Of a stretch of 64,000 nucleotides of DNA, positions 1 to 11,333 are shown piece after piece. The notes beneath the pieces are model-generated. The model was not told the origin of the DNA, ran no database searches, and was given only the letters and a program-made list of their open reading frames with translations. Position 1 is the first letter of the stretch. Each line of letters opens with the position of its first letter. Source of the DNA: Reticulitermes speratus (Eukaryota > Arthropoda > Insecta > Blattodea > Rhinotermitidae); the NCBI GenBank assembly GCA_021186555.1, contig JAJKFL010000004.1:23092406-23156405 (forward strand), given 5' to 3'. A program made the translations under genes and the position numbers.

Positions 1-1458
1 AAAGGTTGAAGTAAAGCAAATTGCTTCTGAACTCGAGGCGTTTTTGTCACGTAGAAAACTGTACTGGTTGTTCGTAGGGAATGAGAAGTTTATTGGTTGA
101 TTAATCGATTTTGAATTATACAAGACGCTGCATATTAACCTCTCAGGGTTATTGAACCCCACATTACATCCGCTTATGTTCGTTCTTCATACCAACTTTG
201 TCCCATATTTGGAGCTGAATGTACCACAAACTAATACCGGATTGTGCCCGTTAGTAAAATCCGCAAGGCATTGAGTGTGGTCTGTAGCATGCCGTGTGTG
301 TGGCTTATGCAGTACAAAATTATTGAGGTCTTTGTGAAACCACCCTCACAGACAGTACGAGGGAGCAAGGGGTTCGAACTGAAAAGAATGACTGTGGTCA
401 GACGCTCTCTGCCAGTTTGATATTGAAAAGAATGAGTTGAATGCATTGAAGGTTTTGGAAGGAGGAGAGAACGATATAGGAGCCGGGGGTTGAGAGGATG
501 GATTAGAATTGGAGGTCCATGGGAGGATGAGGAAGTACAAAAGTGAGATAGAAACACGTCCTATAGGGGTATTGTATTAAGAAAGACAAGGACGCAGATA
601 TGTGGACAATGTTGTAACTGGTCCTGTCTTTCTCCACAGTTGTCTGTCAAAGCCAGATGTTCTCAATTTGGATGAGAACTGTGCCATCGGAAACCTCCCC
701 CTTTCTCCTCTTCCTCGACACTCTCTAATTCCCTTGTACGTCTCTCTCTCCGACTCCCTCTCTCCCGCTTCACATAAGCAGCAGTAGGTCACACAACACT
801 AATACAAAAACACAAACACATAACGTGTGTGTATGTGTGTGTACAAGTCAGACTTCGCTAAACTTACATGGTCTGTGTTCCGGTTTTGTTACGTGCCAGT
901 GACGTAACATGACGTGTATTACACTGCAGATATCTGATTAATCACGACGTGTTCACGGCGTATGGATTAGTGCAGTTCCTTTAAACAATACTCTTTCTGG
1001 TTTAAATATGCAAGATTCTAAAACATAAGGATTTCTTTCTTTTGGGACATGACACTGCATCAATGGGGTAATTTATCCCGATTGCCAATTCAGAGATGAT
1101 GTGGACACAGGATCCGATTATCCGTGACGCAATGTAATACATCAGAATAACGGAATCCTCAGCTACACCGCTGAGCAAACCGCTAAGTTCGCATCCTGAA
1201 ACGTGTTTTAAAAGGTACCTTAAAACTGGAAAAGAAGAAAGGTCTACGTATGTATTACTGAAAAGGTGCGATCAAAGAGTATAGAAACCTTCGCTTAGCT
1301 TCTCTTCAATTGTTATTTAGTTCTCGATAAATTCATTGGACATTTGTCCTCCTGGCTTTTGGAAGTAAGGAGTGACCAGTAATTGAAATTTATCACTCAT
1401 TATCTCCCAGTGTCCATGTCAGAATAAGTTGCGCTATTTTATCTACGCTTCAACATCC
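1..1458. other. Unassigned non-coding DNA at window start
   Basis: No gene recognised. Positions 2-103 form one open frame of 33 codons with protein-like composition, but it is too short to claim as an exon and has no clear splice donor. A pyrimidine-rich stretch runs 694-775. An alternating CA/TG patch lies at about 803-845. A cluster of GACGT motifs lies near 899-918. Confidence 0.6.
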
Positions 1459-1677
1459 CAACTCGGGCCTAGGCCGCCTCATTGTCTAGGTTTCTACATC
1501 ACACACAGTTACACACACACACTAGTGATAAGCTCGTCGCAGAGGCTGCTACCTTCACAGGACACACCAAACACAAGAGACGAACATCCATGCCTTCAGC
1601 TGGATTCGAACCCGCGATCCCAGCAATCAAGCGGTTTCAGACCGACGCCTTAGACCGCACAGCCACCGGGATTGGCA
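1459..1677 (-). mobile_element. SINE family A copy 1 (tRNA-derived)
   Basis: On the minus strand this starts with a tRNA-like head. The A-box-like TGGCTGTGCGG is at 1665-1655 and a B-box (reading GGTTCGAATCC) at 1622-1612. The tail ends in the family-typical GAGGCGGCCTAGGCC region near 1480-1465. It aligns along its length with copies at 22508, 43490 and 56084. The flanks share GTTGCG (near 1427 and 1680), a possible decayed target duplication. Such SINEs are non-coding and depend on a LINE for retroposition. Confidence 0.85.
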
Positions 1678-1920
1678 CGTTGCGTTTTGCTTGCGTACAT
1701 TCTGTGCGTCTGTGTAACGTGACGCTTCAGCAGAGGCTCGCCTAATGTTTCTACCTCAGGACGAATTCTCTGCAACGAATCTCATTTTGCTGTAATTTTC
1801 GGAACACTTGACCATCGATGAAATCCAAATGCCAGACGATTCTAAACAGTCCTGATTTTGAACGAAGTATCCATTAAGAGTAAAAAGCTGCTTGTGGGTT
1901 TAATATTTGTTTATTTTAAT

Positions 1921-2228
1921 GGAGGGAGAGCGGTGCAGTTGGTTCAGGCACTGCGCCGCAAGACGGGAGGTTCCGGGTTCGATTTCCGGTAGGGTCTTTG
2001 GAAATTTTTAAGTGGCCTATTCCTTCTGTCCGCATTCAGTAGCCCTGGGGTCCACTCAGCCTCTAACAGAAATGAGTACCAAGGAATTTCCTTGGGGGTA
2101 AATTGCGGCCGGAGCGTAGAGCTGACAACTCTGCCATCCTAGTTGTGCCGAATGTCAAAGTAAGGATGGAAGCCCAACATTCCATCCCCTCTCTGAGCCT
2201 TCATGACTTGTTATGGGAAATCTATTAT
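1921..2228 (+). mobile_element. SINE family B copy, type-2 head, type-2 tail
   Basis: The head has a tRNA-like B-box (GGTTCGATTTCC, about 1977-1988) and the A-box-like region GCAGTTGGTTCAGGCA. It is followed by the family B body (CCCTGGGGTCCACTCAGCC near 2044, GGTAAATTGCGGCCGG near 2097) and a tail ending GCCTTCATGACTTGTTATGGGA. The body and tail match the full-length copy at 58283, but the head does not: it lacks the GCGTAGTCGGTA motif of the other heads. No clear target duplication was found. Confidence 0.8.
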
Positions 2229-2552
2229 AATGGAAGAATAGATAATTGTAATTAATTATTTATTCTTTATAAAATTTCAGCTGTGCCGTGTTTGTCGCAT
2301 AAGACGTGATGAGATATACTTAAAGTACTCAAATTTATCAGTGTTCAGATTATCAAAATTTCAGGAATTGAAATTCTAAAAGGCAGTAGCAAAACCGACG
2401 CTCTACAACTGTCTTATGCGTGCATCCGCTAAGATATTAGTTACCTAAAAACCAAAACTGGCTGAGTCACCTCTTCGTTATTACTGTGACGCTGTGCTGT
2501 CCTTGTTATCTGCGGTCAGCTGTACTAACTAAGCACTGTGTAGCTTGTTATA
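2229..2552. other. Unassigned spacer
   Basis: AT-rich spacer between a SINE and a hAT-type element. Nothing recognised. Confidence 0.5.
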
Positions 2553-3012
2553 CTCTACAGCGGTGGTTCCCAAAGTGTGCTCCGCGGATCCCAAGAGATC
2601 CGTAACCAGTTCCCAGCGGATCCGTGGGTATATTTCGGTAATGGTTACTTTGAAGTTTACTTATTTTTTAAATGAAAATAATAATGTTTTGTTAAAAATA
2701 ATCGCGGAAGTTCTTTAATTTGCGTTTCCTTTATTTCGTATGAATGTTAAAATATCTAATTATGAAACCCCTGTACCCACAAACCGAGGGACAATCCGTT
2801 TAATTAAGGTGAAACCATGCATTGCATTGTTAGGTATTCTACTGTTATGTTTTCGTAACTATCTAAAATTAGTTCTGAGACACAAATTTTTAATTTTGGA
2901 TCCCTAGCATCCAGACACTATATTTACGTGAGCATGGATGTGAGGATCCGTGGTTATATTCGAAGCCAAAAGGGGCCCGCGAGCAAACATTTTGGGGATC
3001 ACAGCTCTACAG
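2553..3012. mobile_element. hAT-type non-autonomous element with 8-bp TSD
   Basis: An exact 8-bp direct repeat CTCTACAG (2553-2560 and 3005-3012) flanks a 444-bp element (2561-3004). Its ends are imperfect inverted repeats: CGGTGGTTCCCAAAGTGTG at the left, and CTGTGATCCCCAAAATGTT reading inward from the right. The TSD fits the nTnnnnAn pattern of many hAT insertions, and the GGTTCCCAAA terminus is typical of hAT ends. There is no transposase frame inside, so it would have moved only with a transposase supplied in trans. Repeated GGATCC and GATCCGTG words occur near both ends (subterminal repeats). Confidence 0.82.
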
Positions 3013-3631
3013 CATTTCTTTGCTTCGTATCCGCATGGGCAGTGGGCGTGGATTCGCAGCTCGTTTGGGTGTCCCAAGTCTGTACTTATACGCATCTGTG
3101 GCATTTGAAAGGGAACGGGGTGTATGTATTCCGTTAGTATTGTTATTCACGTGCTTGCAATTTCGAATGCTCAGACTTCTGGACCAGGATTCGGTACTGC
3201 TTGGTACTTCCTAAAGAAGAATTAAGATCCGTACCTCAGGAGTCACATCCAACGTTATAGTCCACTCATGTTTTAAAATTTTCAACAGCAGACCCGATAA
3301 ATTGATGCAGTGAAAATTAAAATTTGTGCTCACACTTACAGATATATTTTTTGCGGTGAGATCCATACAAATAGATAAGCCAATTGACAGTGAAGGTGGA
3401 GAGCAGCACTGAACACGAGAAATATGTTCAGTAGGGCTAATCGTACTCTTCCGTGACTGTATGTGGTTTCCGCAAAAACTCATTAGGTGCTTTGACTAGG
3501 CTGTAGTGAACATCTATCGTTAACTCGAGTTTGAGGCTTTTGAATATTTTACTGAACAATTTGAAAAGAGTAATGCGATACCACTACATTATGGGACACG
3601 AAAATGCAATAAATGTACAGTAAAATCCTTT
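3013..3631. other. Unassigned spacer
   Basis: No repeat family or exon recognised between the hAT element and the minisatellite. Short open frames of 60-90 codons occur on both strands and look like chance. Confidence 0.5.
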
Positions 3632-4675
3632 GTGACGTTTAAAATTTCGAATAGATCTACGTCTACTGGAAGAGTTAAAATTCTGAATAGATCTACATCT
3701 TCTGAGAAGGTTCAAATTCTGAACATTTCTTCATCTTCTGAGAAAGTTCAAATTCTGAATGGCTCTACATCTTCTGGGAAAGTTCGAATTCTGAATATCT
3801 CTGCATGTTCTGGGAAGGTTCAATTTCAGAATAGCTCTGGGAAGGTACATATTCTGAATAGCTCTGCATCTTCTGGGAAGTTTTAAACTCGGAATAGCTC
3901 TACATCTTCAGGAAAGGTTCAAATTCTGAACAGCTCTACATCTCCTGGAAAGGTTAAAATTCTGAATGGCTGTACATCTTCTGGAAGAGTTCAATTTCAG
4001 AATAGCTCTACATCTTCTGGGAAAGTTCAATTTCAGAATAGCTCTGGGAAGGTACAAATTCTGAATAGGTCCATATCTTCTGACAATTTTATAATTCTGA
4101 ATAGCTCTACATCTTCTGGGAGGTTCAAATTCTGAATAGCTCTACATCTTCTGGGAGGGTTCAAATTCTGAATAGCTCTACATCTTCTGGGAGGGTTCAA
4201 ATTCTGAATAGCTCTGTATCGTCTGGAAAGGTTTAAATTCTGAATACCTCTGCATCTTCTGGGAATGTTAAAATTTTGAATAGCTCTGTTTCTTCTGGGA
4301 AGGTTCAAATTCTGAATAATCCTACATCTTCTGGTAAGGTTCAAATTCTGGATATCTCTATATCTTCTGAAAAGGTTTAAATTCTGAATAACCCTACATC
4401 TTCTGGGAAGATCAAATTTTGAATACCTCTGAATCTTCTGGGAAGGTTCAAATTCCGAATGCCTTTGCCTCTTCTGGGAGTGTTCAAATTCTGAAAGCTT
4501 TGCATCATCTGGGAATGTTAAAATTCTGAATAGGTATATTTTTTCTTGTAAGGTTCAAATTCTGAATAGCTGTACATCGTCTGTGAAGGTTCAACTTTTG
4601 AATAGCTCTGTGTCTTCAGTGAAGATTGAAATTTTGAAAAGCTGTACATTTTCTGTGAAGGTTCAAGTTGTCAGT
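3632..4675. repeat. 36-bp minisatellite, about 29 units
   Basis: A tandem array whose consensus unit joins GTTCAAATTCTGAATAGCTC and TACATCTTCTGGGAAG (36 bp). Because the period is divisible by three, both strands keep partial open frames (a repeating KVQILN..STSSG pattern on +, IQNLNLPRR on -). These are by-products of the repeat; stops occur throughout. Two 27-bp units that have lost 9 bp lie at 3818-3844 and 4025-4051, each followed by the same GTACA variant, so a block of six units was duplicated. Units become more divergent toward 4500-4675. Confidence 0.95.
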
Positions 4676-5254
4676 AGCCTAAGACTTAAGGTCTTCGGGG
4701 TTCTGTTGAAGGTGGAGGTACGAGTGATGTGTTCGGTGTGACGTTCAGACTAACACTTGGCTCTGTGCTTCCTTCCGGCCTGTGGGTGCAGAGAGGCTTT
4801 GCTGCAAGAAATAAATCGGCTGGAGGTTAAAATTACTATAAAATTACGTCGAGATTAATAATACACGTACATTTACTACATAAACTTAGTAGCCGAGACG
4901 ATCTAGTTAAGTAATTTGTGTACCAGTGATAAGTGCATAGGGTATGCAAGGCGTTTTTACATGGAAATACGCGACCACAGTATACACACGTACGCCGACA
5001 ATCTCCCAGTACGAAAGGTTACATATAACTGTAAGTGCAACTAATTGAATTGTGATGGCATGATCTCGATAATTGCACTTGTAAAATGCCTATGTAATCA
5101 TAAGTTACAAGCGGGCGGTATATATAGTACGCTATATCTTTTACCACAGTGTAATGTTATCCTGAATGTGTTAATAGTAGCTTTACTTGTCAGTTAGTGA
5201 AGCTAAAATTATCCATACGCTTATTTTGTAGCACATGTTACATGAATGATCATA
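4676..5254. other. Unassigned spacer upstream of candidate splice point
   Basis: AT-rich DNA with no recognised repeat. It would contain the branch point if the site at 5284 is used. CTAA-like candidates occur (for example GCTAAAAT near 5202) but cannot be chosen between by eye. Confidence 0.45.
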
Positions 5255-5292
5255 TATTTATATTTTATTTTTTCCTTGTTTCAGGTAAGTGT
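5255..5292 (+). promoter_or_regulatory. Candidate recursive splice site (ratchet point)
   Basis: A T-rich polypyrimidine tract (5256-5282) runs straight into CAG|GTAAGT, an ideal 3' splice site (AG at 5283-5284) abutting an ideal 5' splice site (GTAAGT at 5285-5290). Zero-length-exon sites of this form are used for stepwise removal of very long introns in insects, the best-known case being Drosophila Ubx. If functional, this DNA lies within a long intron transcribed from the + strand. No exon next to it was recognised, so this rests on the splice motif alone. Confidence 0.5.
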
Positions 5293-5840
5293 ATCAACCA
5301 GTGGCAACAGAAGCTTGGCAACAGTATGGTATGACTTTGAGATCTATAACTGATAAGATTTGTGATCAGGACATATTTACATCTTATGTTGAATTTCAAC
5401 TAGGGGTGAAGAACGAGTCATTATTTAAATCCACGGTAGCTTACTTAAGCTTTGTCCACTGTTTAGATTAGGCTGTACCTGCGCATGTAGTCTGTGATCA
5501 TGGTAGGAAGTTTTCTAGCTGTATTTATACATAATTTATCAAGAAGAACCATTTGCTATGAAGCAGTAGGTTAAATATCGTTTGAAATACTGTTAGATAA
5601 ACTGAAAAGATTTATTCTCTTGTTTTAAGAAGGAAACACTCGAGAAATCAAAGACAACTTTATATAGCCTACGAAGGAACAAAACGTAGGGCCGTTAGTG
5701 AGATTGGAACCCATTATCTTCTAAATACGGATGGAAAATCCAATACGTAAGGCCATAAGTAGGAGTAATGCTTGTGTAGTGCCCGGTTTCAACAAGCAGA
5801 GGTCCGGTGAACTCACGGTTTCCATTTGTGTTTTCAGTTA

Positions 5841-6318
5841 CTCTGTATCAGTGGTATTCAACCTGGGGTACGCATACCCCCGGGGGTAAGCGAAGACATC
5901 TTAGGGGGTACGTAAAGTTAAAAAAATAAATATATTATTTCATGATAAACACTGAATAATCAGGGCCAGATTTAGGGTTAGCCACAAGAGACCCGGACAT
6001 AAGGACATGTGATTTGGGAGCGCCATTTTTTTTCTGTCTCCATTATGCGATTCTTATCTGGGCGGCAAGTTTCATTTTATTCCACATAGTGCATATAATA
6101 TATTTGTCATTTAATGGCTTGACTCTCCTTTCTCTCATTTAAAACTTATTATTTAATACATTATTTTGGATGTAATTTATGTAACTTATTTTAGATGTAG
6201 ATTATAGACTATGTATAACTTGAATTATGTACCAACAACTTTGGGGGTACAAAGTTGAAGAGAAACTATATATGTGAGGGTACGCGAACAAAAAAGGTTG
6301 AATACCACTGCTCTATGC
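5841..6318. mobile_element. hAT-type non-autonomous element, 462 bp
   Basis: The ends are inverted repeats: CAGTGGTATTCAACCTGGGG starts at 5849, and reading inward from 6310 gives CAGTGGTATTCAACCTTTT. This is a typical hAT terminus (CAGTGGTTCTCAACC class). A GGGGGTACG motif is repeated subterminally at both ends. The flanking octamers CTCTGTAT (5841-5848) and CTCTATGC (6311-6318) look like an 8-bp TSD with three transition-type differences. No transposase frame is present. Confidence 0.78.
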
Positions 6319-8618
6319 GAATACCGGTATGATATTTAACAGCTGGTTTTTGCATGAACCTTACTCATTATTTGTAATTAACCTGTCGTTTATCATTCCG
6401 TGTACATGAATTCAGCTATTCATACAGCGCCGTAAAGTGAACAGTGCAAGTCGAGTGATTATGCATGGTCATTAGTAACTTACGTAAATAAAATTCGTAT
6501 ACCAAGTGGGATTATCGGTAACTCCCTGGGCTTGTATTTTTGTGGTAACCGATACGACTATCACCCCAGTTATCGGTGCTCTAAATTCGTTTGCGGTTTT
6601 TCTCATTTGCTACAAGAAAATTTGAATGTACGAACACCTACAGTAGGTGTATGCTTATTTGCTCATGCGAATGCATAAACAACATTTAGTACTAGCGCTT
6701 TTGTAGGCCTAGTATCAATTTTCTTAAGCAGCTATTGACCATTGTATAAAGATACGGAATACAGAAATTTACAAGTAAATGCAAATGTTAAAAGGATTGC
6801 AGACTGAAACAGGGTGAAAAGACTTTTCTGTCCAATGCTGCCAATATCTGAAAGAGCATTGATTTGTTTGAATGTTTCCAGGCTTCGCCCGTTTGTCCTT
6901 CTGGTGAGTGTAATATTGGGGTAAAGATGAGTGTGGAGTAATGGTGCAGTAATACTGACAGAAGAAAACTGAAAACTGATGTAACCGGAGTAAAAGCTTT
7001 ACCAGTGCCACTTAGTCCACCACAGTTCTCAGACATACTGTTTCGGAATCAAACCCAGACCTCAGTTGTAGACTGAAGTCCATTTAAATTTTTATAAAAA
7101 TTCAGTTCAGACGCCCCAGAGAATACAGTCTATGTCTGTTATAAAAATTAATCTGTTGATTGATTGAGTGAGTGATTATTTGTTAGAATCGTACGATACA
7201 AATGCTATGTTTGCGGAAAATATTACAGCATGTGGTGCGTGTCATCACAACTGGACTTAAAAGGGTAGAACAGAAAATGATTCCGAACTAAAGTGTATTT
7301 CAAGGAGAAATGTATCTCAGGAACACGGCAACGTTACCTTTATTTACGCCATTGCTTTTCACATTGCTTCATATTGGCTTTCGAGGTTTCAAGGTCCATT
7401 TACGCTACTTTAGAGGAAGTAATTGGGAAAGTAATTATGGGACCATATTTCGAGTAAAGTTCCTAGTTTTTTGAATGATTTGTGAGGTTGATTCAGTAAA
7501 TCAAGTAAAAATGTAGCTACTAACCTGAAGTATAAAATGTGTAACTCTCAAAAACTGGCAACTTTCTCCACCCATAACGCCCCCAGTTACGTGGGGATGC
7601 AAGAAGCTTTATCCTGTACAAAGGCGCCACCTTGTGCTGGTAGTTCGTAATTACTGGTGCTAATTAACGGACCGTGCCGTGCAACTGACAGGCTCTCAGC
7701 GTTTCATGGAACTGACGTCTAGTGGAGACCATAGGGACGGGACGTTGGGAGAGTTCCAATGCAGTCTGTTGGTGTTGCACGCTTCGTTTTCCTCAAAGAC
7801 ATTTCACCCTATTGTTTTTCGCCAATACTAGCCTCAAACTTCTTAAATATTGGACACCTTTATGTACGAGCTGAATAAAAAAAGCAAAGTGAATTTGCGT
7901 GTAGAGGCGCTGCAATCGACGCACTGCAAAACCCAGAGGTCTCAGTAGCTACATACATTGTTGCGACGAGTCAGTGTCAGGTTCAGTTAGTGTTATGTTT
8001 GTTTACCAATCTGCTATAAAGATGGTGACAATGCTGTCGAGTTGCACCGTTGTAGAACAGCGAGCTGTGATCTCCCCCCCCCCCTTTTTTTGTCAGAAGC
8101 ATTAAAACGTCTGAAATTTATAGGAAAATGCTAGCGCAGAGGTTTGCTCGTCAAGGGGGTTGTTTGGCTCCACGAAACCGCGCGTCCGCATTACGCGGCG
8201 GCAGCTACGTTTGAAGTAATCAGGAAGCTGAAATTTGAACTTCTCCCCCCCTCCCCCCCTACCCTATCCCATATAGACCTCACCTAGCTCCTTCGGTTTA
8301 TCACATGTTTGGACCACTGCAAGAAGCCTCTCGGGGACGAAGATTTGACAGTGATTATGAAGTTAGGACGCGGTTCATACCTGGCTTCGATCACAACCGA
8401 AAATTTTCTTCGCAGATGAGATCAGAAGGCTTGTAAACCGCTACACAGTATGCGTTGAAAGCGTGGTGATTGTGTTGAGAAATGATACACTTTGTATTTG
8501 TCACAGATTGTTATATATGAAGTAACTAAGGAATTTACTTTACTTCTGACTCTGCTTCGTATTTCTTTGTTCATATATTGCCTGTTGTTTTGTATGGGTT
8601 TCAAACTTGACCAGTTTA
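6319..8618. other. Unassigned non-coding DNA
   Basis: About 2.3 kb without a recognised repeat or exon. Small features: an 8-bp-arm hairpin ACACCTAC/GTAGGTGT at 6637-6653, a 16-bp AT palindrome at 7087-7102, a run of 11 C followed by 7 T at 8074-8091, and a C-rich stretch near 8244-8266. Confidence 0.5.
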
Positions 8619-8626
8619 CGTTAAAG

Positions 8627-8791
8627 TAGGAGTGCACAAAATCTCGGGTGCCAGGTCGCCGTGGCGACTAAATTTTATAGGGAGGCGCCTTATATTTTCG
8701 TATTCTTAGTATGGAACCTACTTCATCTCACCCTTCTGGAGTCTAGAATTTTGGGGGCTTTCTAGATTTTCAGAATATTTGTGCACCCCTG
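8627..8791 (+). mobile_element. 160-bp hAT-like MITE (alpha family) copy 1
   Basis: Ends are inverted repeats (AGGAGTGCACAAAAT at the left; CAGGGGTGCACAAATATT reading inward from the right). The inside carries GGTGCCAGGTCGCCGTGGCGAC and an AGGCGCC block shared with the copies at 14857 (opposite strand) and 42302. The flanking octamers do not match, so the TSD has decayed or the ends are misjudged by a base or two. Confidence 0.72.
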
Positions 8792-8811
8792 TTTTATGAG
8801 GATGCGTATTA

Positions 8812-8955
8812 AAGAAGGTCTGGTTGGAAGACCGAGAATGTATTGAGAAGATGCACTGATATTTTGTAGAGATTAGCTGTGATGGAGGTGCATGAAACTG
8901 GCCAGCATCTTGTCAAATGGCGAAATTTTGTGTCAGCGGCTTTGAATCTTCGGGC
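8812..8955 (+). mobile_element. Decayed LINE 3' coding fragment
   Basis: Two frames together resemble the C-terminal tail of the LINE at 39590 and 62818. One reads VGRPRM.WEDAL; the next frame reads GQHLVKWRNFVSAALNLR, which parallels the family's DR.RWRALVN..MNLR segment. At least one stop and one frameshift separate them. Only a short 3' piece remains. The similarity is weak, and chance cannot be excluded. Confidence 0.38.
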
Positions 8956-9194
8956 TGTGATTTACTCGTAATGAACAAACAGCTGTCAATCAGGGATGAC
9001 CAATACGGCACTTCTTCATTGACCTGTTTAATAAAAAACAGATGGCAGATGCAACATTCGCAAAGACAACTGCTATGGAAGGAGGCGTGGCTGTTCCTGT
9101 ATTCCTGTGACTTCCAAGGACAAGAAATTCTTCTCTTCTTCAAAGCCCTCAGACCGACTTCGGGACCCACACAACCTTCCAGTCAATTAGTATG

Positions 9195-9300
9195 TGGAAA
9201 TTTCCCCGCGAATTACGCGGCCGAGGCGTGAATCTGACCATCCGCCATCTAATGGCGAGGTGGAGTGCGTGGCGCTGTGTCTCCATTTCCCATTATGCCT
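9195..9300 (+). mobile_element. SINE family B body fragment
   Basis: Contains the GCGGCCGAGGCGTGAATCTGACC block that follows the family B GGTAAAGC core (compare 60950-60980), then CATCTAATGG and a C/T-rich end near CCATTATGCCTT. Head and outer tail are missing or unrecognisable. Confidence 0.5.
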
Positions 9301-10629
9301 TCATTGAGTGTTTTTCGCTGCCACAAGTTCTTTCTGCCTTGTTCTGCATTATATAAGTGCTACAGCTACTTTGAATAACCTAACAAGCAATCTGCTTTCC
9401 AAGAACGGCTTAAAAATATCCAGAATTCATTTTGTATTTTTATAGTCGTATTGCATCATCGTGCTGTGACACACATTTTAAATGAACAGTGTTTATGTAC
9501 AGTCTAAGTCCAAGGCCCTTTATACCTCTCTGACATATGCGACTTTTTAAGGTGAGGAGTTGTTAGTTTCCTTACTAATCCCTGAGCTGTAGGACACCCC
9601 TTTTTGGATGTTTACGACTACTTACACTGCGTGTTCGCAACCAGCTTCCATATCTGGAGCTCGTCTCTTCCATCCGCAGTCTGAAGTAGCGTCATTCCAT
9701 GGTGACGAGACACTTTACATGTTTCAATTGCCACTGATATTCTCATAAAAGCTGAAGCATTTTGAAGCAGTTAGACTGTTTTAACGACATATAAAATCTC
9801 CTACAGAAGGCGAGCTAGAACAAGTGTAGTTTTGCTGTATCAGGTTTCTACAGCGGCAAAGACAGGCTGTGGTATTCTGAACGCTAATTTAAATTAGCAC
9901 TGCCTCTGTCCCGCAAATAACGAGCACTAGTGAGATAGAAAATGTGCTTTCTGTTAAAATGTGTTTAGAATCAAAATGTTTGGTAATATCAAGGAGAAGC
10001 AGCGTAGTAGTTGTATTGCATGTTTGATTACTGATATTTAGGCCTAATTTCATTTCACGTAACAGATTTTTTGAAAAGAGTCGTGTTACAGGAATAGCTA
10101 AAAAATTTAATAAATTTTATTTCACCAACAGCTGATATTGCGCCGTAAATGAATTTCATTTAAAAAAAAGGGGGGGGGGGACCGTAAACCGGACTTCAGT
10201 AGGAACCTTGCTTACATTTTGGTCTTTCAGAACGAACATGGTGGAACATCAACAGTCTTTCTTTAGGGTCTTAACTTTCCCAGCGGGAGAGGGTGTCCAA
10301 ATGACCCTCCTGTGCCTCTCTCTCTCTCTCTGTCACTCTCTCCCCTTGTGCTCAGTCCTTAGCTGACCTTATCCTTCAAAAAGTCAGTCACCATAAATGA
10401 ACAATGCTACCCACAGTGTCCTCGGTCTTCAACATTGACGGAATTTCGCTCCCAAGGGCGTCTTCAGTCAGGAAAAGGTATTTGACAGAAGTTCCTTTCT
10501 TATAATTCCAGGTTTTAAAATAATTCTCATGACCCTATTTCCTTTGGGTAGAATCAGAACAACGGTTCTGGGGTTGTGGCACCATATATTCTGTGAAAAA
10601 ATGTAAGAAAAATAACAAGGTATAGTGAT
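9301..10629. other. Unassigned non-coding DNA with simple runs
   Basis: No gene or family recognised. Contains eight A followed by eleven G at 10162-10180 and a short CT repeat at 10315-10331. Confidence 0.5.
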
Positions 10630-10735
10630 TATATACCTGAAGAAGGAGGCGACATATTGCTTCGAAATGTGTGTATCTACCTATTAGACTACAGTATGTT
10701 ACAACACGAAATGATAATGAAGATTGAGGTACCAT
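10630..10735 (+). repeat. Hairpin-family-like fragment with CTGAAGA...GAAA core
   Basis: CTGAAGA at 10637-10643 and CGAAAT at 10663-10668 frame a segment with short complementarity (GGAG/CTTC). Flanking ATAC (10633-10636) can pair with GTAT (near 10672). The rest, including GACTACAGTATGTTACAAC, resembles the right arm of family G only loosely. Confidence 0.4.
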
Positions 10736-10740
10736 AAGAC

Positions 10741-11330
10741 CGGGTATTTATTGAGTACTTGGGGGACTGGTAGGTTCTGAAGGATGACTGCGCTGTATAG
10801 AGTTCATTAGTTGGAAGGGCGAGTTAGAAGACAGAAAAAAGCTGCGAGGCAAAGAGGAGGAGACGAAGCGTTTGTCGGTGTTCTGATTTACGCTTGGACT
10901 CACCCCGTTCTGACGCCAGCGTAGGTGATGAAAGACACGTTCATATGTTTCATAATTTATTGAGACGAAATAAAAAAAATGACAAAATGAAAGTTATAAG
11001 TGTAACTGCTAGTGGCCTGTTTTATCGTCCGTTCACCATTAAACAGTGCTTCATCTTCTGGCATACACTGCACCATCTATCTGAAATTATAGGAGACGAT
11101 GAAGCTCAGAGCTAAACCATATGTCCCAATCTTATCAGAAGATAGAGATGTCTGACTCTGCGACTTTAAGTGAATCACCGTCTCTCGTGTTTGAAGTACG
11201 TTGCTATCCATGCGCGCTCTAAATTAATCTGACGAGCAACTAAGGCAGCATTTACAGTGTTTTTAGTGTATGGACAACAGGTCAGTCGTGTCCAACAGAT
11301 ATTAATAGAAGTACTTACGAACTATTTGTA
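10741..11330. other. Unassigned non-coding DNA
   Basis: A purine-rich segment at about 10820-10870; otherwise nothing recognised. A 73-codon frame at 10894-11115 has no recognisable features. Confidence 0.45.
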
Positions 11331-11333
11331 GTA

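Noticed and set aside
2..103. Partial coding exon at the left edge
   Set aside because: Only 33 open codons and no donor at its end. It cannot be distinguished from chance without flanking sequence.
1429..1653. Frames reading AGFEPAIPA as genuine proteins (also 22472, 56227)
   Set aside because: They are antisense readings of the tRNA-like head of family A SINEs.
3632..3886. Repetitive 84-codon frame as a repeat protein
   Set aside because: It is the translation of a 36-bp tandem array. Both strands are open for the same reason, and stops appear in the rest of the array.
3632..4675. CRISPR array
   Set aside because: Repeats are directly adjacent with no unique spacers, in a eukaryotic context. 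It is a minisatellite.
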